Made by a program: the position numbers and the translations under genes. A model generated the notes under the pieces. The model did no database searches. It was not told the DNA's origin and saw only the letters and a list, made by a program, of their open reading frames with translations. A DNA stretch of 64,000 bases, from positions 1-64,000 of the forward strand of contig JAFXBK010000083.1 in assembly GCA_017521825.1 (NCBI GenBank), read 5' to 3'. The number at the start of each line of letters is the position of its first letter. Position 1 is the first letter of the stretch. Origin of the DNA: Oscillospiraceae bacterium (GTDB taxonomy: Bacteria; Bacillota; Clostridia; Oscillospirales; Ruminococcaceae). Of the stretch, positions 25,336 through 33,122 are shown piece after piece.

Positions 25336-25395
25336 ACAAGCAGGGAACTTGTATGGCAAGTTCCGCTTGTCAGGGGGATTCCCCTGAAACCCTGA
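25336..25395 (+). other. Candidate origin of transfer (oriT)
   Basis: Two adjacent inverted repeats, an imperfect ACAAGC..GGAACTTG/CAAGTTCC.GCTTGT hairpin (25336-25370) and CAGGGG-GATT-CCCCTG (25371-25386), are followed by AAACCCTG. This layout, in a non-coding stretch upstream of mobC and a MobP relaxase, is that of many small oriTs. The nick site is not recognised with certainty. The rest of 25246-25426 shows nothing else. Confidence 0.45.
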
Positions 25396-25426
25396 TGAGG
25401 AATAAACCGGAAATACGAAAAGCATA

Positions 25427-25456
25427 TTGACAAAACGGTCGGTACACCGATATAAT
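25427..25456 (+). promoter_or_regulatory. Promoter of the HTH/HipA-like pair
   Basis: TTGACA and TATAAT are spaced by 18 bases. The spacer holds CGGTCGGTACACCG, a loose palindrome that could be the HTH protein's operator. Confidence 0.7.
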
Positions 25457-25478
25457 GTTGACAAAGGAGTGATTCATC

Positions 25479-25925
25479 ATGACCCTTCAGCTTTTATTGG
25501 ATCAGAAGAATATTACCAAATATCATTTGTCAAAAATAAGCGGTGTTCCGAAAACCACCATTATCGATATATGTACGGGAAAAAGTTCCATCGACCGCTG
25601 TTCCGCAAAAACGGTTTTTCAGATTGCAAAAGCACTCGGCTGCAGCATGGAAGATATTATGATGCTTGAAGAACCTAAAAGATATGATTCCGAAACCGGA
25701 CTTCCGGAAGATGAAGCATATCTTGAATGTGCTCTTCCGAAGTATCTTCAAATATCTTTGGAAAATATGAAAGCATCCTGGGAAAAAGAAGACCGGGGAG
25801 AAAAAGATTACCATTGGGATTTGTATTGGGGAGAACTTAATGCGGATATAAATTCCGCGGAAGTTGAAAGAACAATTTCTTCCGAACAGGCCTGGTATCT
25901 GCGGAAAAAATACCTGAGAATGTAA
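25479..25925 (+). CDS. HTH protein (Cro/CI-type), antitoxin-like partner of a HipA-like kinase
   Basis: 148 aa. Residues 1-65 are a lambda-repressor-type HTH (LLLDQKNITKYHLSKISGV, then TTIIDICTGKSS, AKTVFQIAKALGCSMEDIM). The C-terminal ~80 residues (ALPKYLQISLENMKASWEKE to LRKKYLRM) form a helical extension absent from minimal HipB. The gene lies 11 bases before the kinase, has its own promoter and is likely autorepressing. AAAGGAG precedes the ATG. The toxin-antitoxin reading depends on the neighbour. Confidence 0.75.
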   Translation: MTLQLLLDQKNITKYHLSKISGVPKTTIIDICTGKSSIDRCSAKTVFQIAKALGCSMEDIMMLEEPKRYDSETGLPEDEAYLECALPKYLQISLENMKASWEKEDRGEKDYHWDLYWGELNADINSAEVERTISSEQAWYLRKKYLRM

Positions 25926-25936
25926 GGAGCTGATTT

Positions 25937-26845
25937 TTGATGATAGATTTTACTGAACTTCCGAGAAAGAATAAGACCTACACCGGTGCAAACGGAAGCA
26001 AAATTTCGGTCATATATGAAGGCGAACAGTATATGCTCAAATTTCCTTCAAGCGCAAAGCTCAACAGGGATATGAGTTACGGAAACGGATGTGTTTCCGA
26101 ATATCTCGGCTGCAAAATTTTTGAAAGCATAGGTATTCCTGTTCAGAAAACTCTGCTTGGAACCTACCGCCTTAACGGAAAAGAAAAAGTTGTTGTTGCC
26201 TGCAAGGATTTTACTTCCGCAGGAGTGGTTCTTCAGGACTTTGCTTCGCTTAAAAACACAATAATAGATTCCGAACACAACGGTTACGGAACTGAACTTT
26301 CCGATATTATGCGGACTTTTGAGGACCAGACCGCAATCGATCCGCAGGAGCTTAAAGAATGGTTCTGGAACGTTTTTATCGTTGATGCCTTCATTGGCAA
26401 CTGGGACAGGCATAACGGAAACTGGGGGTTCCTCTATGATGTGGAAAAAGATAAAATGACCATTGCTCCGGTTTATGACTGCGGAAGCTGTCTTTTCCCC
26501 CAGGCGGATGAAACAATTATGCAGAGAACCCTTGAAAGTCAGGAAGAAAGAGATATCAGAACTTTCAAAATCCCGACTTCCGGAATCAAAACCGGAGGGG
26601 AAAAGATAAACTATTTCGATTTTATTTCTTCACTTAAAAACTCCGACTGCAACAAGGCTCTGAAACGCATAATGCCTAAAATCGATATGAAAAAGATTAA
26701 CGCAATAATCGATGAAACGCCGTATATAACCGATTTGCAGAAGACCTTCTACAAGACAATGCTTGCAGAAAGAAAAGCAAAAATCCTCGATTTTTCTTTG
26801 CAGAAACTTCGCAAACTCGAAAAAGCAAAAGAACAGGAAAGATAA
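25937..26845 (+). CDS. HipA-like serine/threonine kinase (short, CtkA/HipT-like)
   Basis: 302 aa, well below HipA (~440); the N-terminal HipA subdomain is missing, as in CtkA- or HipT-type proteins. Kinase features are visible: a lysine in QYMLKFPSS, catalytic loop FIVDAFIGNWDRHNGNWGF (N-x-DRH-x2-N) and metal-binding IAPVYDCGSC. Such kinases phosphorylate tRNA synthetases or other host proteins and act as toxins held by an HTH partner. Carried between oriT and mob genes, it could act as an addiction module. A dual ATGATG start leaves one codon of doubt. Confidence 0.75.
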   Translation: MMIDFTELPRKNKTYTGANGSKISVIYEGEQYMLKFPSSAKLNRDMSYGNGCVSEYLGCKIFESIGIPVQKTLLGTYRLNGKEKVVVACKDFTSAGVVLQDFASLKNTIIDSEHNGYGTELSDIMRTFEDQTAIDPQELKEWFWNVFIVDAFIGNWDRHNGNWGFLYDVEKDKMTIAPVYDCGSCLFPQADETIMQRTLESQEERDIRTFKIPTSGIKTGGEKINYFDFISSLKNSDCNKALKRIMPKIDMKKINAIIDETPYITDLQKTFYKTMLAERKAKILDFSLQKLRKLEKAKEQER

Positions 26846-26858
26846 AATTACCACCATT

Positions 26859-26890
26859 AAAGACCGTCGGATTTTCCGCCGGTCTTTTTT
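26859..26890 (+). terminator. Intrinsic terminator after the HipA-like gene
   Basis: AAAGACCGTCGG pairs with CCGCCGGTCTTT (one mismatch), followed by T6. It separates the kinase pair from the mobilization genes. Confidence 0.75.
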
Positions 26891-26924
26891 GATGCAGAAA
26901 TTTAAGGCAAAGGAGCTGATTTTA

Positions 26925-27254
26925 ATGAACAGAAATGAAAGAGAAAGGACCTTGCGGCTTGATTTGAGAGTTTCGCCGCAGGAAAAGAAAAAGATAGAAT
27001 CCACCGCAAAGAAATGCGGGATATCCGTTTCGGAATATATGAGGCAGAGGGCTTTGGGATTTTCTCCGAGAGAGATTCCGCCGTTAGAATTCTATTCCAT
27101 TATGCGTAATCTTTATCAGATAAACGAAAAGCTTGATAAATATTCCCCGGAAACGGAAAGAAAACTTGATTCCCTTATCGAAGATATGCGTCTGCAGTTT
27201 CTCGCGCCGGGGAAAGAAAACGCAGACGAGATAAAGAAATCGGTGAGCGGATAA
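26925..27254 (+). CDS. MobC-like relaxosome accessory protein
   Basis: 109 aa from the ATG at 26925 (AAAGGAG upstream); the frame extends further left but through the terminator. The N-terminal RTLRLDLRVSPQEKKKIEST and KKCGISVSEYMRQRALG segment is the ribbon-helix-helix of MobC-type accessory proteins. They bind near the nick site at oriT and help the relaxase. The C-terminal half is helical (YSIMRNLYQINEKLDKYS), as usual. The stop shares one base with the relaxase start, indicating coupled translation. Confidence 0.8.
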   Translation: MNRNERERTLRLDLRVSPQEKKKIESTAKKCGISVSEYMRQRALGFSPREIPPLEFYSIMRNLYQINEKLDKYSPETERKLDSLIEDMRLQFLAPGKENADEIKKSVSG

Positions 27255-28630
27255 TGGCAACAACAGGATTCTGGCCTGTGAAAAGCAGGCTGAAAGATGT
27301 GATAGATTATGCCGAAAACCCGGATAAGACCATTGATAAAAAATGCGTCGATGAGGATTTATGGTACGTTATCCGCTATGCGGAAAACGACAGCAAAACC
27401 GATAAAAAGATGTATGTGAGCGGAATAAACTGTTCGCCCAAAACCGCGTACGAACAGATGAGCGCAACAAAAGCAAGATTCGGAAAGCAGGGCGGAAACG
27501 TTGCATATCACGGTTATCAGAGTTTTGAAACCGGAGAAGTCACTCCGGAAGAAGCGCACCAGATCGGGATAAGAACAGCGAAGAGAATGTGGGGCAGCAG
27601 ATTCGAGATAGTGGTCACCACACATCTCAATACAGATAATATCCACAACCATATAGTCATTAATTCTGTATCATTCGTTGACGGAAAGAAATACGAAAAC
27701 CATATCCGCGACCATATCGCGCTCCGGGAAGAATCGGACGAGATATGCGCGGAATACGGAAAATCCGTTCTGAAGGATTCAAACTTTTACAGCAAAGGTA
27801 AAAAGAAAGAATACTGGATCCATAAGAACGGCGGCATAACCCACAGGGATATGCTGAAAAGAGATATTGATGAGGCTCTTTCCGTTGCGATGACAAGACA
27901 GCAGTTCGATCATCAGCTTATGATGCTGGGCTATCGATACGTAAGAAACGGAAACTATGCGCACCCATCAATTATCGCACCGGGCTGGAAAAGAGCTGTC
28001 CGCATAGATTCCCTCGGAGAAAAATATACCGAGGAAAACATCAAAAGGCGTATTTTGCAAAATCCCAACCACCCGGAATTTGAACCGCGAAACTGGATGA
28101 GGAAACCGAAGACGCCCCTTTATGAAATCAAGATAGAATTCCGCAAAGCCATCCAGATGGATGCAATTCAGATTCTTATGCAGATATTCATTGATATGCT
28201 TATGCATGCGCTGAACCTTGATGCACCGGAAAGGAAAAGACCCATTTCACCGTTACTGCGTGATGAGGTACGTAAACTTGATAAGTATAACGAGCAGATA
28301 AGGCTTCTTGCCGGATTCGGAATCGAAACCGGTGAGGAGCTTCTTTCATTTATCGAAGAAACCGGAGAAAAGATAAAAAATCTCGAAACAGAGCGGCAGA
28401 AAATCTATAACAAAATCCGAAGGGTTAAAACACCCGAAGAAGAGGAAAAATTAAAACAGAGAGCAAAAGATATTTCCGCAGAAATAGCACCGCTCCGAAA
28501 ACGAAAGAGAACTGCGGAAGATATTGTGGAAAACATTCCGAAAATCAAAGAACTATTAAGAACGGAAATGGAAATGGAAGTTTCCGTTTTGGAAAAAGAA
28601 AAAATCAGACAACGATCGAGAGAGAGGTAA
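27254..28630 (+). CDS. Relaxase/mobilization nuclease (MobP type)
   Basis: 458 aa of the relaxase/VirD2-like family. Motif III HLNTDNIHNHIVINS (near residue 125-140) supplies the metal-binding histidines. The catalytic tyrosine should lie in the N-terminal part; VIDYAENP and WYVIRYAEN each offer one. A coiled-coil tail (~330-450) is rich in K and E. It cuts one strand at oriT and pilots it into the recipient. No type IV secretion genes are present here, so the element would depend on a helper for its conjugation channel. AGATAATGG gives a weak ribosome site, consistent with coupling to mobC. Confidence 0.88.
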   Translation: MATTGFWPVKSRLKDVIDYAENPDKTIDKKCVDEDLWYVIRYAENDSKTDKKMYVSGINCSPKTAYEQMSATKARFGKQGGNVAYHGYQSFETGEVTPEEAHQIGIRTAKRMWGSRFEIVVTTHLNTDNIHNHIVINSVSFVDGKKYENHIRDHIALREESDEICAEYGKSVLKDSNFYSKGKKKEYWIHKNGGITHRDMLKRDIDEALSVAMTRQQFDHQLMMLGYRYVRNGNYAHPSIIAPGWKRAVRIDSLGEKYTEENIKRRILQNPNHPEFEPRNWMRKPKTPLYEIKIEFRKAIQMDAIQILMQIFIDMLMHALNLDAPERKRPISPLLRDEVRKLDKYNEQIRLLAGFGIETGEELLSFIEETGEKIKNLETERQKIYNKIRRVKTPEEEEKLKQRAKDISAEIAPLRKRKRTAEDIVENIPKIKELLRTEMEMEVSVLEKEKIRQRSRER

Positions 28631-28635
28631 TATAC

Positions 28636-29502
28636 ATGAAAAACACAGAAAGATTTATAGAGAACATTGAGATAACGAAACTGCATCCTTTTGAGGGCAA
28701 CCCATACAAAGTCCGTGACGATGCGGATATGGAAAGCCTTGAAGAAAGCATCAGCGAACAAGGCATCGCCATGCCGCTTTTGGTAAGGCCTTTGGAAACC
28801 GCGGAAGGCGCATACGAGATAATATCCGGGCACCGCAGACTTTTTGCCGCAAGGCGGCTTGGGCTTAAAGAAGTTCCGGTGATTGTTTATGACATAAGCC
28901 GTGAAGATGCCATAGTTATGCTTGTTGACAGCAACCTTTTCAGGGAACATGTTCTTCCGTCGGAAAAGGCTTTCGCCTACAAAATGAAGCTGGAAGCTAT
29001 GAACCGGCAGGGTTACCGCTCTGACCTAACTTCGACACAAGTTGGGTCGAAGTTCCGTACAAACGAAATGGTCGGTGAACAAAACAGCGAAAGCAGAGAA
29101 CAGATACGCAGATATATCCGCCTTACACAGCTTATCGGCGAACTTCTGATACTTGTGGACGAAGGAAAAATCGCATTCACTCCGGCTGTTGAACTATCGT
29201 TTCTGACCGAGCAGGAACAGAGGACTCTGCTTGAGCACGTTGTGCTCAATGACTGCACTCCTTCTCTTTCTCAGGCAAACCGCATGAAAAAACTTTCGCA
29301 GGAAGGAAAACTCACTTCCGAAGAAATACAGAAAATCATGTCCGAAGAAAAGGCAAACCAAAGGGAAATGTTCAAAGTTCCGGTTGCAAAAATCGAAAAA
29401 TATGTTCCGAAAGCGAACCGAAAACAGCTCGAAGATTTCGTGCTCAAAGCCTGCGAATACTACGCAAAATACCTCATTAAACAGAAAGAACGAGAACGGT
29501 GA
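28636..29502 (+). CDS. ParB/Spo0J-like protein
   Basis: 288 aa. The N-terminal ParB/sulfiredoxin-like domain has HPFEGNPYKVRDD and the signature ISGHRRLFAARRLG; LFREHVLPSEKAFAYKMK follows; residues ~150-220 contain a helix-turn-helix-like region (REQIRRYIRLTQLIGELL). ParB proteins bind parS-like sites and, in modern families, hydrolyse CTP. Copies beside a relaxase are common in Tn4451-like elements and may regulate transfer rather than segregate DNA, since the element already has ParM/ParR. GAGAGGTAA precedes the ATG. Confidence 0.85.
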   Translation: MKNTERFIENIEITKLHPFEGNPYKVRDDADMESLEESISEQGIAMPLLVRPLETAEGAYEIISGHRRLFAARRLGLKEVPVIVYDISREDAIVMLVDSNLFREHVLPSEKAFAYKMKLEAMNRQGYRSDLTSTQVGSKFRTNEMVGEQNSESREQIRRYIRLTQLIGELLILVDEGKIAFTPAVELSFLTEQEQRTLLEHVVLNDCTPSLSQANRMKKLSQEGKLTSEEIQKIMSEEKANQREMFKVPVAKIEKYVPKANRKQLEDFVLKACEYYAKYLIKQKERER

Positions 29503-29511
29503 GGTGGGCTT

Positions 29512-29616
29512 ATGCAATATGAAAAATTTGTTATCAAAACCGCCTTAAACTGCATAAGCCGCCTAAAATCTGTTGAAACTAAAAGCAGCGAGGAGAGTGA
29601 TTTTGTATGGAGATGA
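29512..29616 (+). CDS. Possible 34-aa peptide overlapping the next gene
   Basis: A short frame (MQYEKFVIKTALNCISRL...) with GAGGTGGG 6 bases upstream and a stop overlapping the next ATG by 10 bases, which would suit translational coupling. It may be a leader peptide. Support is only the ribosome site and spacing. Confidence 0.3.
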   Translation: MQYEKFVIKTALNCISRLKSVETKSSEESDFVWR

Positions 29617-29861
29617 ACGTCAGAAATGACCGCAAACTGGTTGAAATCTGGCTCAGCAACGGGGAAAAATCGAATCCGATAACCCGCATGGATATAAACG
29701 GCATCTGCGATAAATACAAAAAGCAAAATTACCTTGTTGCCGTTTTTGAATCCGGAAGCGAGAATCTTTTCCAAAACACGCTCGACCTTTTGGTTTATAA
29801 CAGAAAGCGAACCGCGGAAAAAGAGGTCAGGGAAAGAAAGCCGGAATACGCATTGCAGTAA
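29607..29861 (+). CDS. Small mobile-element protein (84 aa)
   Basis: Starts at ATG 29607 with GAGGAG upstream. A compact alpha/beta protein (KLVEIWLSNGEKSNP, YLVAVFESGSENLFQNTLDLL, NRKRTAEKEVRER). Proteins of this size and pattern are common between the relaxase and recombinase genes of clostridial elements, but I know no function. A strong terminator follows, so it ends the mob operon. Confidence 0.65.
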   Translation: MEMNVRNDRKLVEIWLSNGEKSNPITRMDINGICDKYKKQNYLVAVFESGSENLFQNTLDLLVYNRKRTAEKEVRERKPEYALQ

Positions 29862-29866
29862 AAAAT

Positions 29867-29897
29867 GGGGAGGGAACAATTCCCTCCCCTTATTTTT
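29867..29897 (+). terminator. Terminator of the mobilization operon
   Basis: GGGGAGGGAA-caa-TTCCCTCCCC forms a perfect 10-bp stem followed by TTATTTTTA. Confidence 0.85.
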
Positions 29898-29969
29898 ATC
29901 CGCACATTTGCAAAGTTTTTTTAATTTCTATAGATTATATCTGTATCAATATATGAAAGGAGAATTGCT

Positions 29970-32126
29970 TTGACAGAACGTTTTGATATCGTCGGATACG
30001 CACGAATTTCCGTCGATGACGAACTGGACCGGGACAACATATCCATCGAAAACCAGAAAGCAATAATCACAGATTATGTCAAAAACCGCTTTCCCGGAAG
30101 TACACTAACTTTTTATGAAGACCGTGACCGTTCCGGCTATACTTTTGAACAGCGCGAAGGCTATCAGGCAATGCGGAAGGAACTTATCCGCCACCAATAC
30201 GATATTTTAGTAGTAAAGGATTTTTCCCGTTTTTCAAGGCGAAACAGCCGCGGTCTTGTTGAGCTTGAGGATTTAAGAGATGCGGGAGTCCGCATTATTT
30301 CCATCGGCGACGGAATAGACTTTCCGAATGACGATGACTGGCTCAAAATCCAGTTCCAGTTCCTTATCAACGAAATGCCCGTAACGGATACATCGAAGAA
30401 GGTTCGCAACGTTATAAAGCGCAGGCAGGCGGACGGAAAATGGATTTGCGCCGCGCCATACGGATACATCGTAAACAAACGCAAGGAATTTGAAATCGTT
30501 CCGACGGAAGCGGAAACGGTCCGTAACATCTTCGGCCTCTATAATAACAAGGGCTGGGGCTATAAAAAAATCGCCAACTACCTTACGGAGCAGGGCATTC
30601 CCACCCCGAGAATGGCAACAGCGATTCGCAAGGAACTTGCGGGCGAAGAATGCAAGCTGAAGCCCAAAACCGCATGGAGCATTATCACAATTCAGGAAAT
30701 CCTCGACAACGATTTTTATATAGGCACTTTCCGTCAAGGGAAATACACCCGTGCGAAAATCAACGGCAAGGACATTAAGCGTGATGAGGACGAACACATT
30801 GTCATAGAAAATCATCATCAGCCGATTATCGATTACCGGACTTTTGCCACCACAAGGGCTCTTCGGGAAAAGCGGAGCACTTCCAACTACCGCGGAAATA
30901 AAAAATATTCCAACGATTATACCGGTTTTCTTTTCTGCGGCGACTGCGGAAGCCCCATGTTTTCCATGAGCCGTTCCGATTTAAAACCCGCCTATATCTG
31001 CGGAAACTATCAGCGCCGGGGACTTGCCGCCTGCACTTCCCACCATATCCGGGTGGATAAGCTGGACGAGCTTGTGAAAATCTATATCAAAAAACTGATG
31101 GATAATTCCGCCGAAATCCTTGAAAAGCTGAATGAGGAACTGGACAAAGAAACCGATGACATAGCCGAAACCGAAAACAGCGCCGATAATCTTGCAGAAG
31201 TTCTCGACAGCCTTTATGAGGAACTGAAAATCACCAAGCGGCAGAGGGTTCGCGATATTCTCAAACACCCGGAGCAGGAAGAACTGCTTTCGCAGACCTA
31301 TGACGAAATGGAGGAGGAACTGCAAAACAAAATCAAAGGACTGAATCATCAAATAGATATGCTTTCGGATAAGCGCAACACCATTATTCAGGTGAACCGC
31401 ACCGCCAAAACTTCCCTTGAGGTTTTTGAAGATATACTCAAAAAAGAAAAGCTGGAGAGGAACGATCTTGAACTGCTGATAGACCAAATCAAGGTTTATG
31501 AAAACAGAATCGAACTGAAATTAAAGCCGGATATAGATTCCATTCTCCGAAGCAACGTAAGCGAAGAAAAGGAACTGACCGATGAAGAAATTGAAGCACT
31601 TTTGAGAGAAACCTTAGTTCAGACCGCCCAAAAGCGCAAAAACAGGGAATTTTCTATTGATGTTATCTGTGACGGCGACCCTCTCGAAATTTTTACGGAC
31701 AACGAAGGCGGGGTAATCTTCAAAAAATATTCTCCCATCGGCGAGCTTTCCTCATTTGCTTCGCAGTATGCGGAGGTGCTTTATAAAGTAGGCGGCTGCC
31801 CAGTTCTTATCTGTGACAGGGACAGCGTTGTTTCCGCCGCCGGAATTCCGAAAAAGGAAGTTGTTGAAAGAAGGGTCACCCCGATGCTGGAGGACCTTAT
31901 GGAACGCAGGGCGGTTTACAGCAGAACCGGTGTCTCCGGAGAAAACCTTCTTTTCCCGGTGGAAGGAATTGATAAGGCGGCCCTTTCCGCCGCGGCGATT
32001 ATTGCCGCGGGCGATGTTTGCGGCGCGGTTGTTTATCTTTCTGACGGAAGGGAAAAAGCCGGCGAAGCGGAAACAAAACTTGTTTCCGCCGCGGCAAATT
32101 TCCTTGGAAAACAGATGGAAGAGTAA
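29970..32126 (+). CDS. Large serine recombinase fused in frame to SpoVT C-terminal part
   Basis: 718 aa starting at TTG with AAAGGAG 7 bases upstream. Residues 1-150 are the catalytic domain (GYARISVDD, S14 as nucleophile; KDFSRFSRRN). The recombinase domain follows (~165-300), then a zinc ribbon (C323-GD-C326 ... YICGNY ... ACTSH) and coiled coil (~385-480). The TnpX/TndX-like part ends near 566. From D568 the chain is SpoVT: GDPLEIFTDNEG, FKKYSPIGEL, PVLICDRDS, ending FLGKQMEE, equal to SpoVT residues ~30-178 (end of the AbrB domain plus the GAF-like domain). No stop lies between. The fusion marks insertion into spoVT; whether the chimera is a working recombinase is unknown. Confidence 0.88.
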   Translation: MTERFDIVGYARISVDDELDRDNISIENQKAIITDYVKNRFPGSTLTFYEDRDRSGYTFEQREGYQAMRKELIRHQYDILVVKDFSRFSRRNSRGLVELEDLRDAGVRIISIGDGIDFPNDDDWLKIQFQFLINEMPVTDTSKKVRNVIKRRQADGKWICAAPYGYIVNKRKEFEIVPTEAETVRNIFGLYNNKGWGYKKIANYLTEQGIPTPRMATAIRKELAGEECKLKPKTAWSIITIQEILDNDFYIGTFRQGKYTRAKINGKDIKRDEDEHIVIENHHQPIIDYRTFATTRALREKRSTSNYRGNKKYSNDYTGFLFCGDCGSPMFSMSRSDLKPAYICGNYQRRGLAACTSHHIRVDKLDELVKIYIKKLMDNSAEILEKLNEELDKETDDIAETENSADNLAEVLDSLYEELKITKRQRVRDILKHPEQEELLSQTYDEMEEELQNKIKGLNHQIDMLSDKRNTIIQVNRTAKTSLEVFEDILKKEKLERNDLELLIDQIKVYENRIELKLKPDIDSILRSNVSEEKELTDEEIEALLRETLVQTAQKRKNREFSIDVICDGDPLEIFTDNEGGVIFKKYSPIGELSSFASQYAEVLYKVGGCPVLICDRDSVVSAAGIPKKEVVERRVTPMLEDLMERRAVYSRTGVSGENLLFPVEGIDKAALSAAAIIAAGDVCGAVVYLSDGREKAGEAETKLVSAAANFLGKQMEE
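31662..31682 (+). other. Recombinase/spoVT junction (right attachment site)
   Basis: Homology switches from recombinase to SpoVT around the codons for VICDGDP. A large serine recombinase would cross over here at a 2-base core; GA occurs in GTGACGGCGACC. The exact core cannot be fixed without the empty site. Confidence 0.6.
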
Positions 32127-32209
32127 AAAGATATTTATAAATATTATAATTATAAATATATGATTTGTAATATCAAAAGCCAAAAACGGCTTGTTTAAGC
32201 GGAAAAATA

Positions 32210-32240
32210 AAAAACGGAAGGCAGAGCCTTCCGTTTTTTG
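32210..32240. terminator. Intrinsic terminator after the spoVT part
   Basis: AAAACGGAAGGC-AGA-GCCTTCCGTTTT with T6 on the right and A5 on the left acts on both strands. It closes spoVT and the minus-strand gene at 32259. Confidence 0.85.
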
Positions 32241-32258
32241 TTTTCGTTTTTTAAAAAA

Positions 32259-32486
32259 TTAAAGAAAACCTTCGGTTTTGCTGTAAGGGCACCAGGCTCT
32301 TACTTCGATTATGTTGTTGCAATCTTCGTCGGTTGCGCGAACATAAAAACTGTTCTGCCAGCCAAAAGGATCGGGCTGTTCAAGCGGGTCATAAGCATGG
32401 ACGATATAATAACCGTTGTCGTCTTTATATGCTCCGTCTTCGATCATGTTGTATTTTTTTCCCTGGAATGTAATTTCTCTGCGCAT
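32259..32486 (-). CDS. Small hypothetical protein (75 aa)
   Basis: An acidic beta-rich protein (REITFQGKKYNMIEDGAY, GYYIVHAYDPLEQPD, SFYVRATDEDCNNIIEVRAW). No membrane segment and no known motif. The minus strand reads GGAGGCATAGAAAA before the ATG, a good ribosome site. Its gene is isolated between the spoVT terminator and the MarR promoter. No function is proposed. Confidence 0.6.
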   Translation of the reverse strand: MRREITFQGKKYNMIEDGAYKDDNGYYIVHAYDPLEQPDPFGWQNSFYVRATDEDCNNIIEVRAWCPYSKTEGFL

Positions 32487-32591
32487 TTTTCTATGCCTCC
32501 GATAATTTACTGATTATAGAATACTATAATTTTAAAATTAAATCAATAGATTTTTGTTTTTTTACGTAATTGTAAATTTTTTTTGGAGCTA

Positions 32592-32660
32592 TTGATTATT
32601 TTAATGAGTTGTTTTATAATTGTTGATTATGAAACAGTTTCCAATCCAACAATTATAAAA
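32592..32660 (+). promoter_or_regulatory. marR promoter with perfect 14-bp palindromic operator
   Basis: TTGATT (32592-32597) and TATAAT (32615-32620) are 17 bases apart. TTTTATAATTGTTG (32612-32625), covering the -10, is matched by its exact complement at 32647-32660, which reaches the ribosome site AAAGGAGG. Binding of a dimer across both arms would block promoter and translation start, as expected for an autoregulated MarR. Confidence 0.75.
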
Positions 32661-32672
32661 GGAGGATAAACC

Positions 32673-33122
32673 ATGTGTGAAAGATATTATATCAATACGG
32701 AGCTTCGGATTCTTTCCCGCAACATAAACAACTATTTTATAAATTACGGAAACAGAAAAAAGCTCGATAAAATGACCGGTTCCGGCGGCTGGATAATTTC
32801 ATATATTGCGGAAAATTATAACCGCGATGTTTTCCAGCGCGACCTTGAAAAGGAATTTGATATAACCCGTTCCACCGCTTCAAAAAACGTGGACCTTCTT
32901 GTTGAAAACGGTTTTATCGAAAGGGAACCTGTGGATTACGATGCCCGCCTTAAAAAACTTGTTCTTACCGAAAAGGCAATGGAAGTTTTTAAAATAATGA
33001 GGAACGACCGGGCAACTCTGGAAGACCAGATGTTAAAAGGTTTTTCCGACGAGGAAAAGAAACAGCTAAGGGCCTTTTTAAAAAGACTTTCATCAAATCT
33101 TGAAATAGGGGAGGAGTTTTAA
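32673..33122 (+). CDS. MarR-family transcription regulator
   Basis: 149 aa with the MarR winged helix: FQRDLEKEFDITRSTASKNV recognition helices near 60-80, followed by LVENGFIEREPVDYDARLKK, the basic wing. MarR proteins repress drug-efflux genes and release DNA on ligand binding. The stop shares a base with the ABC exporter start (TAATG), and the long palindrome at the promoter is the likely operator, so the three genes form an autoregulated efflux operon. The ligand is unknown. Confidence 0.9.
   Translation: MCERYYINTELRILSRNINNYFINYGNRKKLDKMTGSGGWIISYIAENYNRDVFQRDLEKEFDITRSTASKNVDLLVENGFIEREPVDYDARLKKLVLTEKAMEVFKIMRNDRATLEDQMLKGFSDEEKKQLRAFLKRLSSNLEIGEEF

Larger units (their letters stand above)
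22700..31680 (+). mobile_element. Tn4451-like mobilizable element (limits uncertain)
   Basis: It contains tnpV, ParM/ParR-like genes, a candidate oriT, MobC, a MobP-type relaxase, a ParB-like gene and, at the right end, a large serine recombinase, all on the plus strand. The right end is set by the recombinase/spoVT fusion near 31670. The left end given here is only the start of recognisable element genes. The missing 5' part of spoVT is not found here, so the true left end may lie before the window. Confidence 0.7.
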
